Source: Actinobacteria bacterium OK074 (GTDB lineage: Bacteria; Actinomycetota; Actinomycetes; Streptomycetales; Streptomycetaceae). From it: a DNA stretch of 64,000 nucleotides. A program made the position numbers and the translations under genes. Of this stretch, positions 8,851-18,018 are shown one piece after another. The notes under the pieces were generated by a model. It saw only the letters and a list, made by a program, of their open reading frames with translations, made no database searches and had not been told where the DNA came from. How positions within the stretch are numbered: position 1 is the first letter of the stretch; every line of letters begins with the position of its first letter. The stretch spans positions 1 through 64,000 of the forward strand of contig LJCV01000286.1 of NCBI GenBank assembly GCA_001298575.1, written 5' to 3'.

Positions 8851-9529
8851 CGACCGCGGCGGGCCCTACGCCCAGCGCGGCGGTTCGTACGCGTCCTCCC
8901 CGGGTACGGCCCCGGGTACGGCCTCGGCCGCGGGTGCGGCTCCCGCGCTCGCGGCGGTGAAGATCCTGGTCGCGGGCGGGTTCGGCGTCGGCAAGACCAC
9001 CATGGTCGGGGCGGTGAGCGAGGTCGAGCCGCTGCGTACCGAGGAGCACCTGACCGTCGCGGGCGTGGGGGTGGACGACCTCGTCGGGGTGGAGTCGAAG
9101 ACGACCACCACGGTGGCGCTGGACTTCGGCCGGATCACGGTGAACTCGCAGCTCGTGCTGTACCTCTTCGGCACCCCCGGCCAGGAACGCTTCTGGTTCA
9201 TGTGGAACGACCTGGTGCACGGGGCGCTCGGCGCGGTGGTCCTGGTGGACACCCGGCGGCTGGAGAGCAGCTTCGCGTCGATCGACTTCTTCGAGAACCG
9301 GCGCATCCCGTTCGTCGTCGGCGTCAACTGCTTCGACGGCCGCCAGGACCGTACCGTGCAGGAGGTCCGCGACGCGCTGGACCTCGACCCGCGCACCCCC
9401 GTCGTCATGGGCGACCTCCGGCAGCGGGTGGCCTGCCGGGACCTGCTGCTGGCCCTGATCGAACACCTGATGTCGGGCCGCACACCCGCCGCCCTCACCG
9501 AGTCACCTGCGGCACTGCCCGGCGGGTGA
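8825..9529 (+). CDS. cvnD: CvnD-type small GTPase (conservon 1)
   Basis: 234 aa. A Ser/Gly-rich N-terminus of about 45 residues precedes a Ras-like/MglA-type nucleotide-binding domain. The P-loop is GGFGVGKTT and the G3 region is LFGTPGQERFWFMW, with Gln in the usual catalytic place. VGVNCFDG stands where NKxD is found in classical GTPases, a divergence seen in CvnD proteins. It starts inside cvnC (26-base overlap) and closes the four-gene operon. No P450 gene follows, unlike some characterised conservons; the next gene is an independent catalase. Confidence 0.93.
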   Translation: MVFSDSDSDDRGGPYAQRGGSYASSPGTAPGTASAAGAAPALAAVKILVAGGFGVGKTTMVGAVSEVEPLRTEEHLTVAGVGVDDLVGVESKTTTTVALDFGRITVNSQLVLYLFGTPGQERFWFMWNDLVHGALGAVVLVDTRRLESSFASIDFFENRRIPFVVGVNCFDGRQDRTVQEVRDALDLDPRTPVVMGDLRQRVACRDLLLALIEHLMSGRTPAALTESPAALPGG

Positions 9530-9595
9530 CACGGGAACGGTCGACGGGGGCGGGTGTCGGGGGCGGGTGTCGGGGACGGCGTCCGGCTGATGGGC

Positions 9596-9628
9596 ATCGG
9601 TCGATGGAGATCGGTCGATGGAGATCGG
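9596..9628 (+). repeat. Short tandem repeat upstream of the catalase
   Basis: ATCGGTCGATGGAG is repeated twice exactly (9596-9609, 9610-9623) and followed by a partial third copy ATCGG. A further repeat of GGGGGCGGGTGTC lies just before it (about 9545-9571). A TTGACA hexamer (9668-9673) sits between this block and the gene, without a clear -10 partner. Confidence 0.7.
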
Positions 9629-9768
9629 CTGCCGGGGAAATGGGTCTCCCGGTGCGAGAGGGGAGGTTTGACACTCCTCGATCCGGGTTAACCGGAGGGT
9701 CGCGGCTCGGTCCGCTTTCCCCGCGGGACCGGGGTCGCGCTTCCCAGCACAGCACGGAGGGCCGACCG

Positions 9769-11244
9769 ATGACCGATCCGACGACCGACATTCCCCGCGA
9801 GCCGACCACCACCGATTCGGGCGCCCCGGTGGAGAGCGACGAACACTCGCTCACCCTCGGGCCAGGAGGGCCGATTCTGCTCCAGGACGCCTACCTGATC
9901 GAGCAGATGGCGCAGTTCAACCGGGAGAGGATCCCCGAACGGCAGCCGCACGCCAAGGGCAGTGGCGCCTTCGGGCATTTCGAGGTGACCGGCGACGTCA
10001 GCGCCTTCACCAGGGCCGCCGTCTTCCAGCCGGGCACCAGGACCGAGCTGGTCGCCCGGTTCTCGACGGTGGCGGGCGAGCGCGGCAGCCCGGACACCTG
10101 GCGTGATCCGCGCGGTTTCGCGCTGAAGTTCTACACCAGCGAGGGCAACTACGACATGGTGGGGAACAACACCCCCGTGTTCTTCGTCAAGGATCCGATG
10201 AAGTTCCAGCACTTCATCCGGTCCCAGAAACGCCGTGCGGACAACAATCTGCGCGACCACGACATGCAGTGGGACTTCTGGACGCTCTCGCCCGAGTCGG
10301 CCCACCAGGTCACCTGGCTGATGGGCGACCGCGGAATTCCCCGGACCTGGCGCCACATGAACGGCTACACCTCGCACACGTACATGTGGATCAATGCGCG
10401 GGGTGCGCGCTTCTGGGTGAAATACCACTTCAAGACCGACCAGGGAATCGAGTTCTTCACCCAGCACGAGGCCGACCAGATGGCCGCGGCCGACACGGAT
10501 TACCACACCCGGGATCTCTTCGAGCACATCCGTGACGGCGAGTTTCCGAGCTGGACCCTGCACGTGCAGATCATGCCGTACGAGGATGCCGCGGACTACC
10601 GGTTCAACCCGTTCGACCTGACCAAGGTGTGGCCGCACGGCGACTACCCGCTCGTCGAGGTCGGCCGTATGACGCTGGACCGCAACCCCACCGACAACCA
10701 CGCCGAGATCGAGCAGGCGGCCTTCCAGCCGAACAACTTCGTCCCCGGCATCGGCCCCAGCCCGGACCGCATGCTGCTGGCCCGGCTGTTCTCGTACGCG
10801 GACGCGCACCGCCACCGGATCGGCGGCAACTACCAGCAGCTGCCGGTCAACGCGCCGGTCGTGCCGGTGCACACGTACTCCAAGGACGGGGCGATGGCCT
10901 ACCGCAAGAGCGCGGACCCGGTCTACGCGCCGAACTCCAAGGGCGGTCCGGCCGCCGACACCGAGCGGTACGGCACCCCGCCGAGCTGGTACGCCGACGG
11001 GGACATCACCCGGTCGGCCTACGTCAGCCACGCCGAGGACGACGACTGGGGCCAGGCCGGGACCATGGTCCGCGAGGTGCTCGACGACGCGGCCCGGGAC
11101 CGTCTGGTGGACAACGTCGTCGGCCATCTCCTCAACGGCGTCACCGAACCCGTCCTGCGCCGGGCCTTCACGTACTGGTCCACCATCGACAAGTCGATCG
11201 GCGAACGCATCGAGCAGGGGGTGCGCGCCAAGGCGAAACCGTGA
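9769..11244 (+). CDS. Monofunctional heme catalase
   Basis: 491 aa, normal for a small-subunit catalase, which converts hydrogen peroxide to water and oxygen. Visible signatures are the distal His61 in PERQPHAKGSGAFG, the catalytic Asn in VGNNTPVFFVKD, and the proximal heme-ligand Tyr in RLFSYADAHRHRIGG. The ATG at 9769 has a GGAGG eight bases upstream. The gene stands alone downstream of conservon 1 and converges on the M81 peptidase gene. The family motif usually has two hydrophobic residues before His61, whereas here they are Gln-Pro. The 239-base leader holds short tandem repeats and may carry a redox-responsive promoter, but I cannot identify an operator. Confidence 0.96.
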   Translation: MTDPTTDIPREPTTTDSGAPVESDEHSLTLGPGGPILLQDAYLIEQMAQFNRERIPERQPHAKGSGAFGHFEVTGDVSAFTRAAVFQPGTRTELVARFSTVAGERGSPDTWRDPRGFALKFYTSEGNYDMVGNNTPVFFVKDPMKFQHFIRSQKRRADNNLRDHDMQWDFWTLSPESAHQVTWLMGDRGIPRTWRHMNGYTSHTYMWINARGARFWVKYHFKTDQGIEFFTQHEADQMAAADTDYHTRDLFEHIRDGEFPSWTLHVQIMPYEDAADYRFNPFDLTKVWPHGDYPLVEVGRMTLDRNPTDNHAEIEQAAFQPNNFVPGIGPSPDRMLLARLFSYADAHRHRIGGNYQQLPVNAPVVPVHTYSKDGAMAYRKSADPVYAPNSKGGPAADTERYGTPPSWYADGDITRSAYVSHAEDDDWGQAGTMVREVLDDAARDRLVDNVVGHLLNGVTEPVLRRAFTYWSTIDKSIGERIEQGVRAKAKP

Positions 11245-11284
11245 CGCGTACCCCCTGCCCCAATGCCCCGCCGTACTACCCGAG

Positions 11285-12808
11285 TTACTCGCCCTCCCCG
11301 CCCAACACCTCGTACGACGGCGCGATGATCCGTGCGGCGAGGTCGGGCTCGGCCATCTCCCGGTCGAAGGGGAACAGCGGGCGCCGGACCCGGTGGTGGC
11401 CGAGCCGGACGAGGTCCTGGTCGACGCCGCCGGGGGTGAGCGCCATCTTCCAGTCGGCGGCCATGGCGTACAGCTCGGGTTCCAGGTAGCCGATCTTGAC
11501 GATGACGACGTCGGCGTCCCGGGGCGCCAACTCCAGGTCGGTGAAGTCGTGTTCGTGGTGGTACGGCTTGCGCAGCCGGGTCAGGATCGCGTACACGCTG
11601 CCGACGCGCAGGACGACCTCGGTCTCGGCGTCGCGGTCGCCGTGCCGGATCGAGTGCACCTCGCCGGTGAGGGTGAGCGGCCCGGCGTGCCGGTCGTCGA
11701 CCTCGGCCCCGGCGGTCACGGTCACCGTGGCGCCGACGCCCGCCGCCACCGCCGTGTCGACGGCCGCGGGTCCGGGGACGGAGGCGTAGATGACCGTCGG
11801 CCCGTCCGGGTCCTTGAACTCCGGCCGGGACAGCACCTGTTGGAGACCCCAGGTCATGTCGCCCGCACCGCCCGCGGTCGGGTTGTCGCCGGTGTCGCTG
11901 ATGAAGTACGGGCGCTGGGGCGAGCCGAGCGCCTCGTCGAGGCAGGCTTCGAGGGTGTCGACGGGGGCGACGAAGTCGAAGTCGTCCCGCGCGTCCCAGA
12001 ACCCCCGCGCCAGCCGTTCGGCCCCGGCCGCGACCGCCTCCCGGTCCTCCCCCGTGACGACGACGGCGGCCCGGTTGCGCGGCTCGTCGGCCCAGGCGTA
12101 CCCGACCCAGATCGCCGCGTCCAGGACTCCGGCGCCGTCGGCGACCTCGTCCACGGCCGCGTACACGCTGCGCGCGGGCTCGATCCGGGTCGAGGTCTGC
12201 TCCCCGGCCAGCAGCACCGGCACCGGCACCCACGCCTTGTACGGCCGCGGCGCACCGCTGTGCAGCAGCTCGACGAGGTTGCGCGCGGCCCGCTCCCGCG
12301 TCTCCTGCCAGTCGATGTGCGGCGCGGTGCGGTAGCAGGTGATCAGGTCGGTGCGGTGGGCGAGTTCACGGGAGACGTTCCCGTGCAGGTCCATCGAGGT
12401 GGAGATGACGACGTCGGGCCCCACGACCTCCCGAATCCGCGCGAGAAGCCCCGCCTCGGCGTCGTCGACCCCCTCCACCGTCATCGCCCCGTGGATGTCG
12501 TACCAGAGCCCGTCGATGTGCCCAATGGCACCGAGCCGCACCAGCAGCTCATCACTCAGCTCGGCGAACGCCCCAGCAGTCACCGTCCCTCCGGGCAACG
12601 CCTTCCCGACGAGCGCGCCTCGCCACTCGGCGGCCCCCCGCAGCTCCTCCCCGAGAGCGAGGAAGGGGTAACGGGTCAGTACCTCATCCCCCCGGAGCGG
12701 ATGAAAGGCGGCAGCTTCGGTCCGGGCCGGAGAGAAGGTGGACGATTCGATACCGAGCCCGGCGATGGCGATGACGGGGTGAGCTATGGGCTGGCGCTTT
12801 TCCGGCAT
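11285..12808 (-). CDS. M81-family (MlrC/microcystinase C-like) metallopeptidase
   Basis: 507 aa cytoplasmic zinc-dependent peptidase-like protein. Expected metal ligands are seen in STSMDLHGN (Asp140, His142) and CYRTAPH (His164), with a conserved GLGIESSTFSP near the N-terminus and DIHGAM at 104-109. MlrC cleaves linearised peptides that contain unusual or D-residues. It lies on the strand opposite a peptide ABC operon, next to its likely ROK repressor, so it probably degrades the imported peptide or glycopeptide. The start at 12808 is followed by a normal N-terminus without a signal peptide. The substrate is inferred from context only. Confidence 0.9.
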   Translation of the reverse strand: MPEKRQPIAHPVIAIAGLGIESSTFSPARTEAAAFHPLRGDEVLTRYPFLALGEELRGAAEWRGALVGKALPGGTVTAGAFAELSDELLVRLGAIGHIDGLWYDIHGAMTVEGVDDAEAGLLARIREVVGPDVVISTSMDLHGNVSRELAHRTDLITCYRTAPHIDWQETRERAARNLVELLHSGAPRPYKAWVPVPVLLAGEQTSTRIEPARSVYAAVDEVADGAGVLDAAIWVGYAWADEPRNRAAVVVTGEDREAVAAGAERLARGFWDARDDFDFVAPVDTLEACLDEALGSPQRPYFISDTGDNPTAGGAGDMTWGLQQVLSRPEFKDPDGPTVIYASVPGPAAVDTAVAAGVGATVTVTAGAEVDDRHAGPLTLTGEVHSIRHGDRDAETEVVLRVGSVYAILTRLRKPYHHEHDFTDLELAPRDADVVIVKIGYLEPELYAMAADWKMALTPGGVDQDLVRLGHHRVRRPLFPFDREMAEPDLAARIIAPSYEVLGGEGE

Positions 12809-12867
12809 GCCGGTTTCCTCAATTCACTAGAGTTGATTCTTATGACCATCGGGTACGGGGGCGCCCC

Positions 12868-12938
12868 TTTAGGGGCGCGGGGCTGTATCGATATGCGGCT
12901 CCGCCGCGTGGGCGCGACAAGCCCCCACCGTCCCGCAC
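12868..12938 (+). repeat. GC-rich extragenic repeat related to the left-end elements
   Basis: It starts TTTAGGGGCGCGGGG and ends GCGCGACAAGCCCCCACC..., matching both ends of the 320-357 element. A ~30-bp insert between them carries the hairpin GCGGCTCCGCCGC. It fills the gap between the ROK repressor stop and the M81 start, both on the minus strand. Confidence 0.75.
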
Positions 12939-12939
12939 C

Positions 12940-14130
12940 TCACAAACTACGAGCAGCCCCCAACCGCACAGCAATAGCCCGCTGCAAAGCGAAAAGCCCC
13001 GCACCAGCCACCCCCGCATCCGCCCCAAGCCGCACCCGCTCTATAACAAGCCGCTGCGTAACCAAAGGATGACACCCCTCGTACAACTGACTCCGCACAG
13101 CAGCCACAAACGGCTCCAACGTAGAAAGAATCCCCCCCAGATAAACCGCGTCCGGGTTGAAGAAATTAACGTTCGCCGACAGCACCATCCCCAAATACCG
13201 CCCAGCCTGCCGCACGGCCCGCGTCGCCTCCGGATCGGCATCCGAGGCAAGCCGCACCACATCCTCGATGGAGTCGACCCCCAGCCCCCGCTCCCGAAGA
13301 ATCCGCACGAGCGCGGCGCCCGAGGCGACCGTCTCCAGGCACCCCGTGTTCCCGCACGAGCAGGGAATGTCGTGCGCGGCCTCGACCTGGACGTGGGTGA
13401 TCTCCCCGGCGGCCCCCGTGGCGCCCCGGTAGAGCCGTCCGTCCGCAATAACCCCGACCCCGATGGCGGAACCCGCCTTCACCAGCATCGACTGGCGGTG
13501 TTCCGCGGGCCGCACGCTGTGTTCGCCGACGGCCATGCAGTTGGCGTCGTTCTCCACCGAGACCGGCACCCCGAGCCGTTCCTCCATCCACTCCCGTACG
13601 GGAAACCGGTTCCAGCCCGGCATCCGGGACGGCAGGGTGACGACGCCGGAGTCGACGTCGACGGGTCCCGGCAGGCACAGCCCGACCCCGCGCAGCAGCT
13701 CACGGCCGTGTTTCGCGGCGAGGCCCTCCAGTTCCTCCACGAGCGTGGGCAGCGCCACGTCGGGGCCCTGTGCCGTGGGGAACGGGACCGTCGTGACGTC
13801 ACCGAGGCCGCCCCCGGGGTGCACCACGCCCACGCGCGCGTGCCGCCCGCCGATGTCGGCGGCGACCGCGAAGCCGTCCGTGCCGCCCAGGCGCAGCACC
13901 TTGCGCGGCCGACCCCCGGTGGAGGAGCGCGTGCCCTGCTCGGCGACGAGGCCGTGCGTGACGAGCTGGCTCACCGTGAACGAGATCGTCGACGGGGCCG
14001 CGCCGAGCAGTTCGGCCAGCTCGGTACGGGTGGTGGCCTGGCCGGAGGCGAGCAGTTCGAGGACGCGCTCGGCCAGCGCGGAGACGCCGGCGGCGTTCCT
14101 GCGGTGCGGTGCCGGACTTTTTTCAGTCAT
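12940..14130 (-). CDS. ROK-family transcriptional repressor
   Basis: 396 aa. A winged helix-turn-helix (about residues 18-65; TRTELAELLGAAPSTISFTVSQL) is followed by a ROK sugar-kinase fold (AADIGGRHARVGVV) with the zinc motif CSCGNTGCLE. ROK repressors bind sugars or sugar phosphates and release their operators. The gene is divergent from the SBP/permease/ATPase/ROK-kinase operon and is the obvious candidate to control it. It lies upstream of the M81 gene on the same strand, separated by an extragenic repeat. The effector is unknown but is likely a sugar moiety of the imported substrate. Confidence 0.93.
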   Translation of the reverse strand: MTEKSPAPHRRNAAGVSALAERVLELLASGQATTRTELAELLGAAPSTISFTVSQLVTHGLVAEQGTRSSTGGRPRKVLRLGGTDGFAVAADIGGRHARVGVVHPGGGLGDVTTVPFPTAQGPDVALPTLVEELEGLAAKHGRELLRGVGLCLPGPVDVDSGVVTLPSRMPGWNRFPVREWMEERLGVPVSVENDANCMAVGEHSVRPAEHRQSMLVKAGSAIGVGVIADGRLYRGATGAAGEITHVQVEAAHDIPCSCGNTGCLETVASGAALVRILRERGLGVDSIEDVVRLASDADPEATRAVRQAGRYLGMVLSANVNFFNPDAVYLGGILSTLEPFVAAVRSQLYEGCHPLVTQRLVIERVRLGADAGVAGAGLFALQRAIAVRLGAARSL

Positions 14131-14212
14131 GGGCGCAACAACTTCCGCAACAGTGGGTCATGGGGGTGACCCTACGACCCGGAAGGCTCCGTTCGACTTT
14201 TTCCAGAACAGC

Positions 14213-14247
14213 AGAAACAGCCTTTTTACAGCGACCCACCTGTTTCT
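14213..14247. promoter_or_regulatory. Inverted repeat between ROK repressor and transporter operon
   Basis: AGAAACAG (14213-14220) and CTGTTTCT (14240-14247) are perfect inverted arms separated by 19 bases, about 90 bases before the SBP start and about 85 bases before the divergent ROK start. A further half-like AGAACAG lies just upstream. It is a plausible ROK operator, but the assignment is tentative. Confidence 0.4.
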
Positions 14248-14333
14248 CCGAACAAAGGCGACGTTGACTGGCTTCCATCCAGCGCACCCCCCTCACCCAA
14301 CGCGCTGTTCCCTGTTCCTTGAGGAGAAGAGTC

Positions 14334-16130
14334 ATGTCCCTTGCACGCACGACGCTCGTCGCCGGTGCTGCGGTCTCGGCGGGCACGCTGCTGCTCGCGG
14401 GCTGTTCCGGGTCGTCGGGCGGTTCGTCGTCCGCCGACCGCGACTCGATCAACTACGCGCTGCCCGCGAACTTCACGCCGAACTGGATTCTGCCGATCGG
14501 CACGGCGGCGCACCTGAACTCCAACAACATCTCCATCGCGAACACCCTGTGGGAACCGCTCATCGCGTACGACGGTTCCACCGGAAAGATCGCCTGGAAC
14601 AAGAAGGAGTCCGTCGCCACGGCCGCCGATTTCGCGTCCGACAACAAGAGCGTGACGATCACGCTCGGCAATCGGCACTGGAGCGACGGCAAGGCGATCA
14701 CGTCACGGGACGTCGAGTTCTGGTTCAACGTGATCAAGGCGAACAAGGCGGAATGGGCGGGCTACAACCCCGGAAAGGCCCCCGACAACTGGACGTCCTT
14801 CAAGACGGTCGACGCCACCCATTTCACGATCACTTTCGACAAGGCGTACAACTCCCAGTGGATGCTGGCCAATGAGCTGAGCCAGATCACCCCGCTGCCG
14901 CAGCACGTCTGGGACAAGGCGAGTGCCTCGGCGAAGGTGACGGACGCGGACCGTACGACGGCCGGCGCCAAGAAGGTGTGGACCTACCTGAACTCGGCCG
15001 CGAAGAACATCGCCGGCTACCAGTCGGACGCCCTCTGGAAGACGATCAGCGGCCCGTACGGGATCAAGTCCTTCTCGATGTCCGGCAAGGTCGTCCTGGC
15101 GGCCAACAAGAAGTACGACGGCGGCGAGACCCCCGGCATCCCGACGGTGAACCTGCTCCCCTTCACCACCGCCGACGCGGAGAAGAACGCGCTGCGCTCC
15201 GGCAGCGTCGACTACGGCTACATCGAGGCCACCGACCTCGACCAGAAGAGCCAGTTCACCGCGCAGGGCTACAAGGTCGAGCCGTGGTCCGGCTGGGCGA
15301 TCACGTACATGCCGTACAACTTCAACAACCCCGCCATGGGTGCGGTGTTCAAGCAGCTCTACGCCCGCCAGGCCGTGCAGCGCTCGATCGACCAGAGCAG
15401 CCTCTCGAAGGTCATCTTCAACGGGACGGCGGTGCCCGGCTACGGCCCGATCCCGCAGGCGCAGTCCTCGGACTTCGTGTCGTCGGAGCAGAAGAACAAC
15501 CCGTACCCGTTCTCGACGTCGGCGGCGCGCGAGCTGCTCACCGCGCACGGGTGGACCGAGCAGGGCGGCGTGATGGTCTGCACGGACGCGGGCACCGGCG
15601 CCTCGCAGTGCGGCGCGGGCGTCGACAAGGGCACCAAGTTCGAGATGCAGGTGCTGTCGCAGTCCGGTTCGACCGTGACGGACAACATGATGAGCGCGAT
15701 CCAGTCGTCGCTGGAGAAGACCGGCATCAAGTTCTCCATCAAGACCGCGCCGGTCAACTCGGTGCTCTCGCAGACCCCGCAGTGCACCGCCTCGCAGTCG
15801 ATCTGCAAGTGGCAGCTGTCGTTCTTCGGTACGGCGGGCAGCTGGTACTTCAACGCCTTCCCGACCGGTGACTCGCTCTTCCAGACCAAGGGCGGCGCGA
15901 ACTTCGGCAACTACTCCAACGCGGACGTCGACAAGCTCATCTCCGGCTCCACGACGGCCAGTTCGAACCAGACCATCCAGGACTACAGCGCGGCCCTCGC
16001 CAAGGACCTGCCGGTGATCTGGCTGCCGGAGCCCGACTACCAGATCTCCGTCGTCAAGAACGGCCTGGGCGGCTTCTCCCAGGACTCGCTGGCCAACTTC
16101 CACCCGGCGCAGTGGAAGTGGACGAAGTAA
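14334..16130 (+). CDS. Peptide/oligosaccharide ABC transporter substrate-binding lipoprotein (SBP family 5)
   Basis: 598 aa exported lipoprotein. A short signal peptide ends in the lipobox LLLAGC with lipidated Cys24, then a Ser/Gly linker and a large two-lobed binding protein of the DppA/OppA family. The ATG at 14334 has a GAGGAG seven bases upstream. It captures the ligand outside the membrane and delivers it to the two permeases encoded downstream. Being first in the operon and divergent from a ROK repressor suggests induction by its ligand. Members bind peptides, glycopeptides or oligosaccharides. The ROK kinase at the operon end favours a sugar-containing ligand, but that is inference. 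Confidence 0.93.
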   Translation: MSLARTTLVAGAAVSAGTLLLAGCSGSSGGSSSADRDSINYALPANFTPNWILPIGTAAHLNSNNISIANTLWEPLIAYDGSTGKIAWNKKESVATAADFASDNKSVTITLGNRHWSDGKAITSRDVEFWFNVIKANKAEWAGYNPGKAPDNWTSFKTVDATHFTITFDKAYNSQWMLANELSQITPLPQHVWDKASASAKVTDADRTTAGAKKVWTYLNSAAKNIAGYQSDALWKTISGPYGIKSFSMSGKVVLAANKKYDGGETPGIPTVNLLPFTTADAEKNALRSGSVDYGYIEATDLDQKSQFTAQGYKVEPWSGWAITYMPYNFNNPAMGAVFKQLYARQAVQRSIDQSSLSKVIFNGTAVPGYGPIPQAQSSDFVSSEQKNNPYPFSTSAARELLTAHGWTEQGGVMVCTDAGTGASQCGAGVDKGTKFEMQVLSQSGSTVTDNMMSAIQSSLEKTGIKFSIKTAPVNSVLSQTPQCTASQSICKWQLSFFGTAGSWYFNAFPTGDSLFQTKGGANFGNYSNADVDKLISGSTTASSNQTIQDYSAALAKDLPVIWLPEPDYQISVVKNGLGGFSQDSLANFHPAQWKWTK

Positions 16131-16174
16131 CCACCGCCTGCTGACCCGACAGAGGACTGACTGAGGCTCAATTC

Positions 16175-17137
16175 ATGGACACACTCGCCTATTTGACCAG
16201 GCGCATCCTCCAAGCCCTGGTGGTGATCCTGCTGGTCACGGTCGTGGTCTTCTGTCTGCTGCACGCGCTGCCCGGGGGTCCCGCACGCGGGATCCTCGGG
16301 CCGCAGGCCACCGCCCTACAGATCAAGGACTTCAACCGCGACCAGGGCCTGGACCGGCCGCTGCCCGTGCAGTACCTGCACTACCTGAACACCCTGCTGC
16401 ACGGCGACCTCGGCACGTCGTACACGCTCAACGAGTCGGTCTCCACGCTGATCGGCCAACGGCTGCCGAAAACCCTGGTGTTGAGCCTGCTGTCGGCGGT
16501 GGTCGGGCTGCTGCTGGCGATCCCGCTGGGCATGTGGCAGGCGGTGCGGCGCAACCGGCCGGTGGACTACGTCGTCACCACGCTGAGCTTCGTCGCGTAC
16601 TCGACTCCCGTGTACTTCCTGGGACTTGTGCTGGTGCTGGTCTTCACGCAGTGGCTGCCGTGGTTCCCCTCGCAGGCCCCGCAGGGCGACACGCTCGGCC
16701 AGGTCTTCACCCAGCCGAACGCGATGGTGCTGCCGGTGGTGACGGGCGCGGCCACCATGGTCGCGGTGTTCAGCCGGTACATGCGGGCCGCGACCCTGGA
16801 GAGCCTCTCCGAGGACTACGTCCGCACCGCGCGGGCGGGCGGTTCGAGCGGCCGGGCGATCATCTTCCGGCACGTGTTCCGCAACTCGCTGACGCCGGTC
16901 GTCGCGATGCTCGGCTACTACGTGCCGGTCCTGTTCGGCGGCGCGATCGTCGTCGAGCAGCTCTTCAACTACCCCGGAATGGGGCTGCTGTTCTGGTCCG
17001 CGGCGCAGTCCTCCGACTATCCGGTGCTGCTCGGCTGCGTGCTCGTCATCTCGGTGGCGACCGTGATCGGCACCCTGCTCGCGGACATCGTGCAACGGAT
17101 CGTGGATCCCCGGGTGAAGGCGGGTGAGGGCGCGTGA
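16175..17137 (+). CDS. ABC transporter permease, DppB type
   Basis: 320 aa integral membrane protein with six predicted helices. The first begins right after the N-terminus (LAYLTRRILQALVVILLV), and the EAA-type cytoplasmic loop (EDYVRTARAGGSSGRAIIFRH) contacts the ATPase. It is typical of DppB/OppB permeases in length and in the large loop after helix 1. Start ATG at 16175. Its stop overlaps the GTG of the next permease (GTGA, 17134-17137), indicating coupled translation and a heterodimeric channel. Confidence 0.94.
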   Translation: MDTLAYLTRRILQALVVILLVTVVVFCLLHALPGGPARGILGPQATALQIKDFNRDQGLDRPLPVQYLHYLNTLLHGDLGTSYTLNESVSTLIGQRLPKTLVLSLLSAVVGLLLAIPLGMWQAVRRNRPVDYVVTTLSFVAYSTPVYFLGLVLVLVFTQWLPWFPSQAPQGDTLGQVFTQPNAMVLPVVTGAATMVAVFSRYMRAATLESLSEDYVRTARAGGSSGRAIIFRHVFRNSLTPVVAMLGYYVPVLFGGAIVVEQLFNYPGMGLLFWSAAQSSDYPVLLGCVLVISVATVIGTLLADIVQRIVDPRVKAGEGA

Positions 17138-18018
17138 CCGCCGTACTCCCTACAACTGTCGTGGCCGACACGGCGGTTACCGGCTGGCGGCTGGCGCTGC
17201 GCCGGTTCAGGCGCAACCGTCTCGCGGTCGCCGGTCTGACGATCGTCGTCCTGTTCGTGCTGTTCTGCTTCGTGGGCCCCTGGCTGTACTCCACCGACCA
17301 GACCCACACCAACCTCACGCAGGTCAACCTCGGCCCCAGCGGCGCCCATTGGCTGGGCACGGACGCGGTCGGCCACGACGAGCTGGGCCGGCTGATGTAC
17401 GGCGGCAAGGTCTCGCTGCTGGTGGGCCTGTCGGCCGGGCTGCTGGCCACGGTCATCGGAACACTGTGGGGCGCGGTCGCCGGGTACGCGGGCGGCTGGG
17501 TCGACGCGGCGATGATGCGGGTGGTGGACGCGGGCATCGCGATCCCCGCGCTGTTCATCCTCCTGGTGGTCTCCGCGATCACCACGCCGGGGCTGGGCGG
17601 TCTGATCCTGATCCTGGGTCTGGTGTCGTGGCTGGTCCCCTCCCGTCTGGTGCGGGCGGAGACGCTGACGCTCAAGAACCGTGACTACGTCCTGACGTTG
17701 CGGGCGATCGGCGGCACGCACGCCCGCGCGATCGTGCGGCACATCCTGCCCAACTCGGTGTCGACGATCGTGGTCGCGGCCACCTTCCAGGTCGCCGACG
17801 CGATCCTGCTCGTCGCCTACGTGTCGTATCTGGGCCTGGGCGTGCAGCCGCCGTCGACCGACTGGGGCGGCATGCTGTCCGCCGGTCTCACGGCGGCGTA
17901 CTCGGGCCGCTGGTGGCTGATCGCGCCGCCGGGCCTGGCGATCATCCTCGTCGTCTGCGCGTTCAACGCGATCGGCGACGGGCTGCGGGACGCGTTCGAC
18001 GTGAGGGGACGGGGATGA
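17134..18018 (+). CDS. ABC transporter permease, DppC type
   Basis: 294 aa from a GTG overlapping the previous stop. The N-terminal segment (RRFRRNRLAVAGL) before the first helix is characteristic of DppC/OppC proteins. The EAA loop is RDYVLTLRAIGGTHARAIVRH, and a typical YLGLGVQPPSTDWG lies near the C-terminus. It pairs with the upstream DppB-type permease. Its stop overlaps the ATG of the ATPase gene by 4 bases. Confidence 0.94.
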   Translation: MTAVLPTTVVADTAVTGWRLALRRFRRNRLAVAGLTIVVLFVLFCFVGPWLYSTDQTHTNLTQVNLGPSGAHWLGTDAVGHDELGRLMYGGKVSLLVGLSAGLLATVIGTLWGAVAGYAGGWVDAAMMRVVDAGIAIPALFILLVVSAITTPGLGGLILILGLVSWLVPSRLVRAETLTLKNRDYVLTLRAIGGTHARAIVRHILPNSVSTIVVAATFQVADAILLVAYVSYLGLGVQPPSTDWGGMLSAGLTAAYSGRWWLIAPPGLAIILVVCAFNAIGDGLRDAFDVRGRG

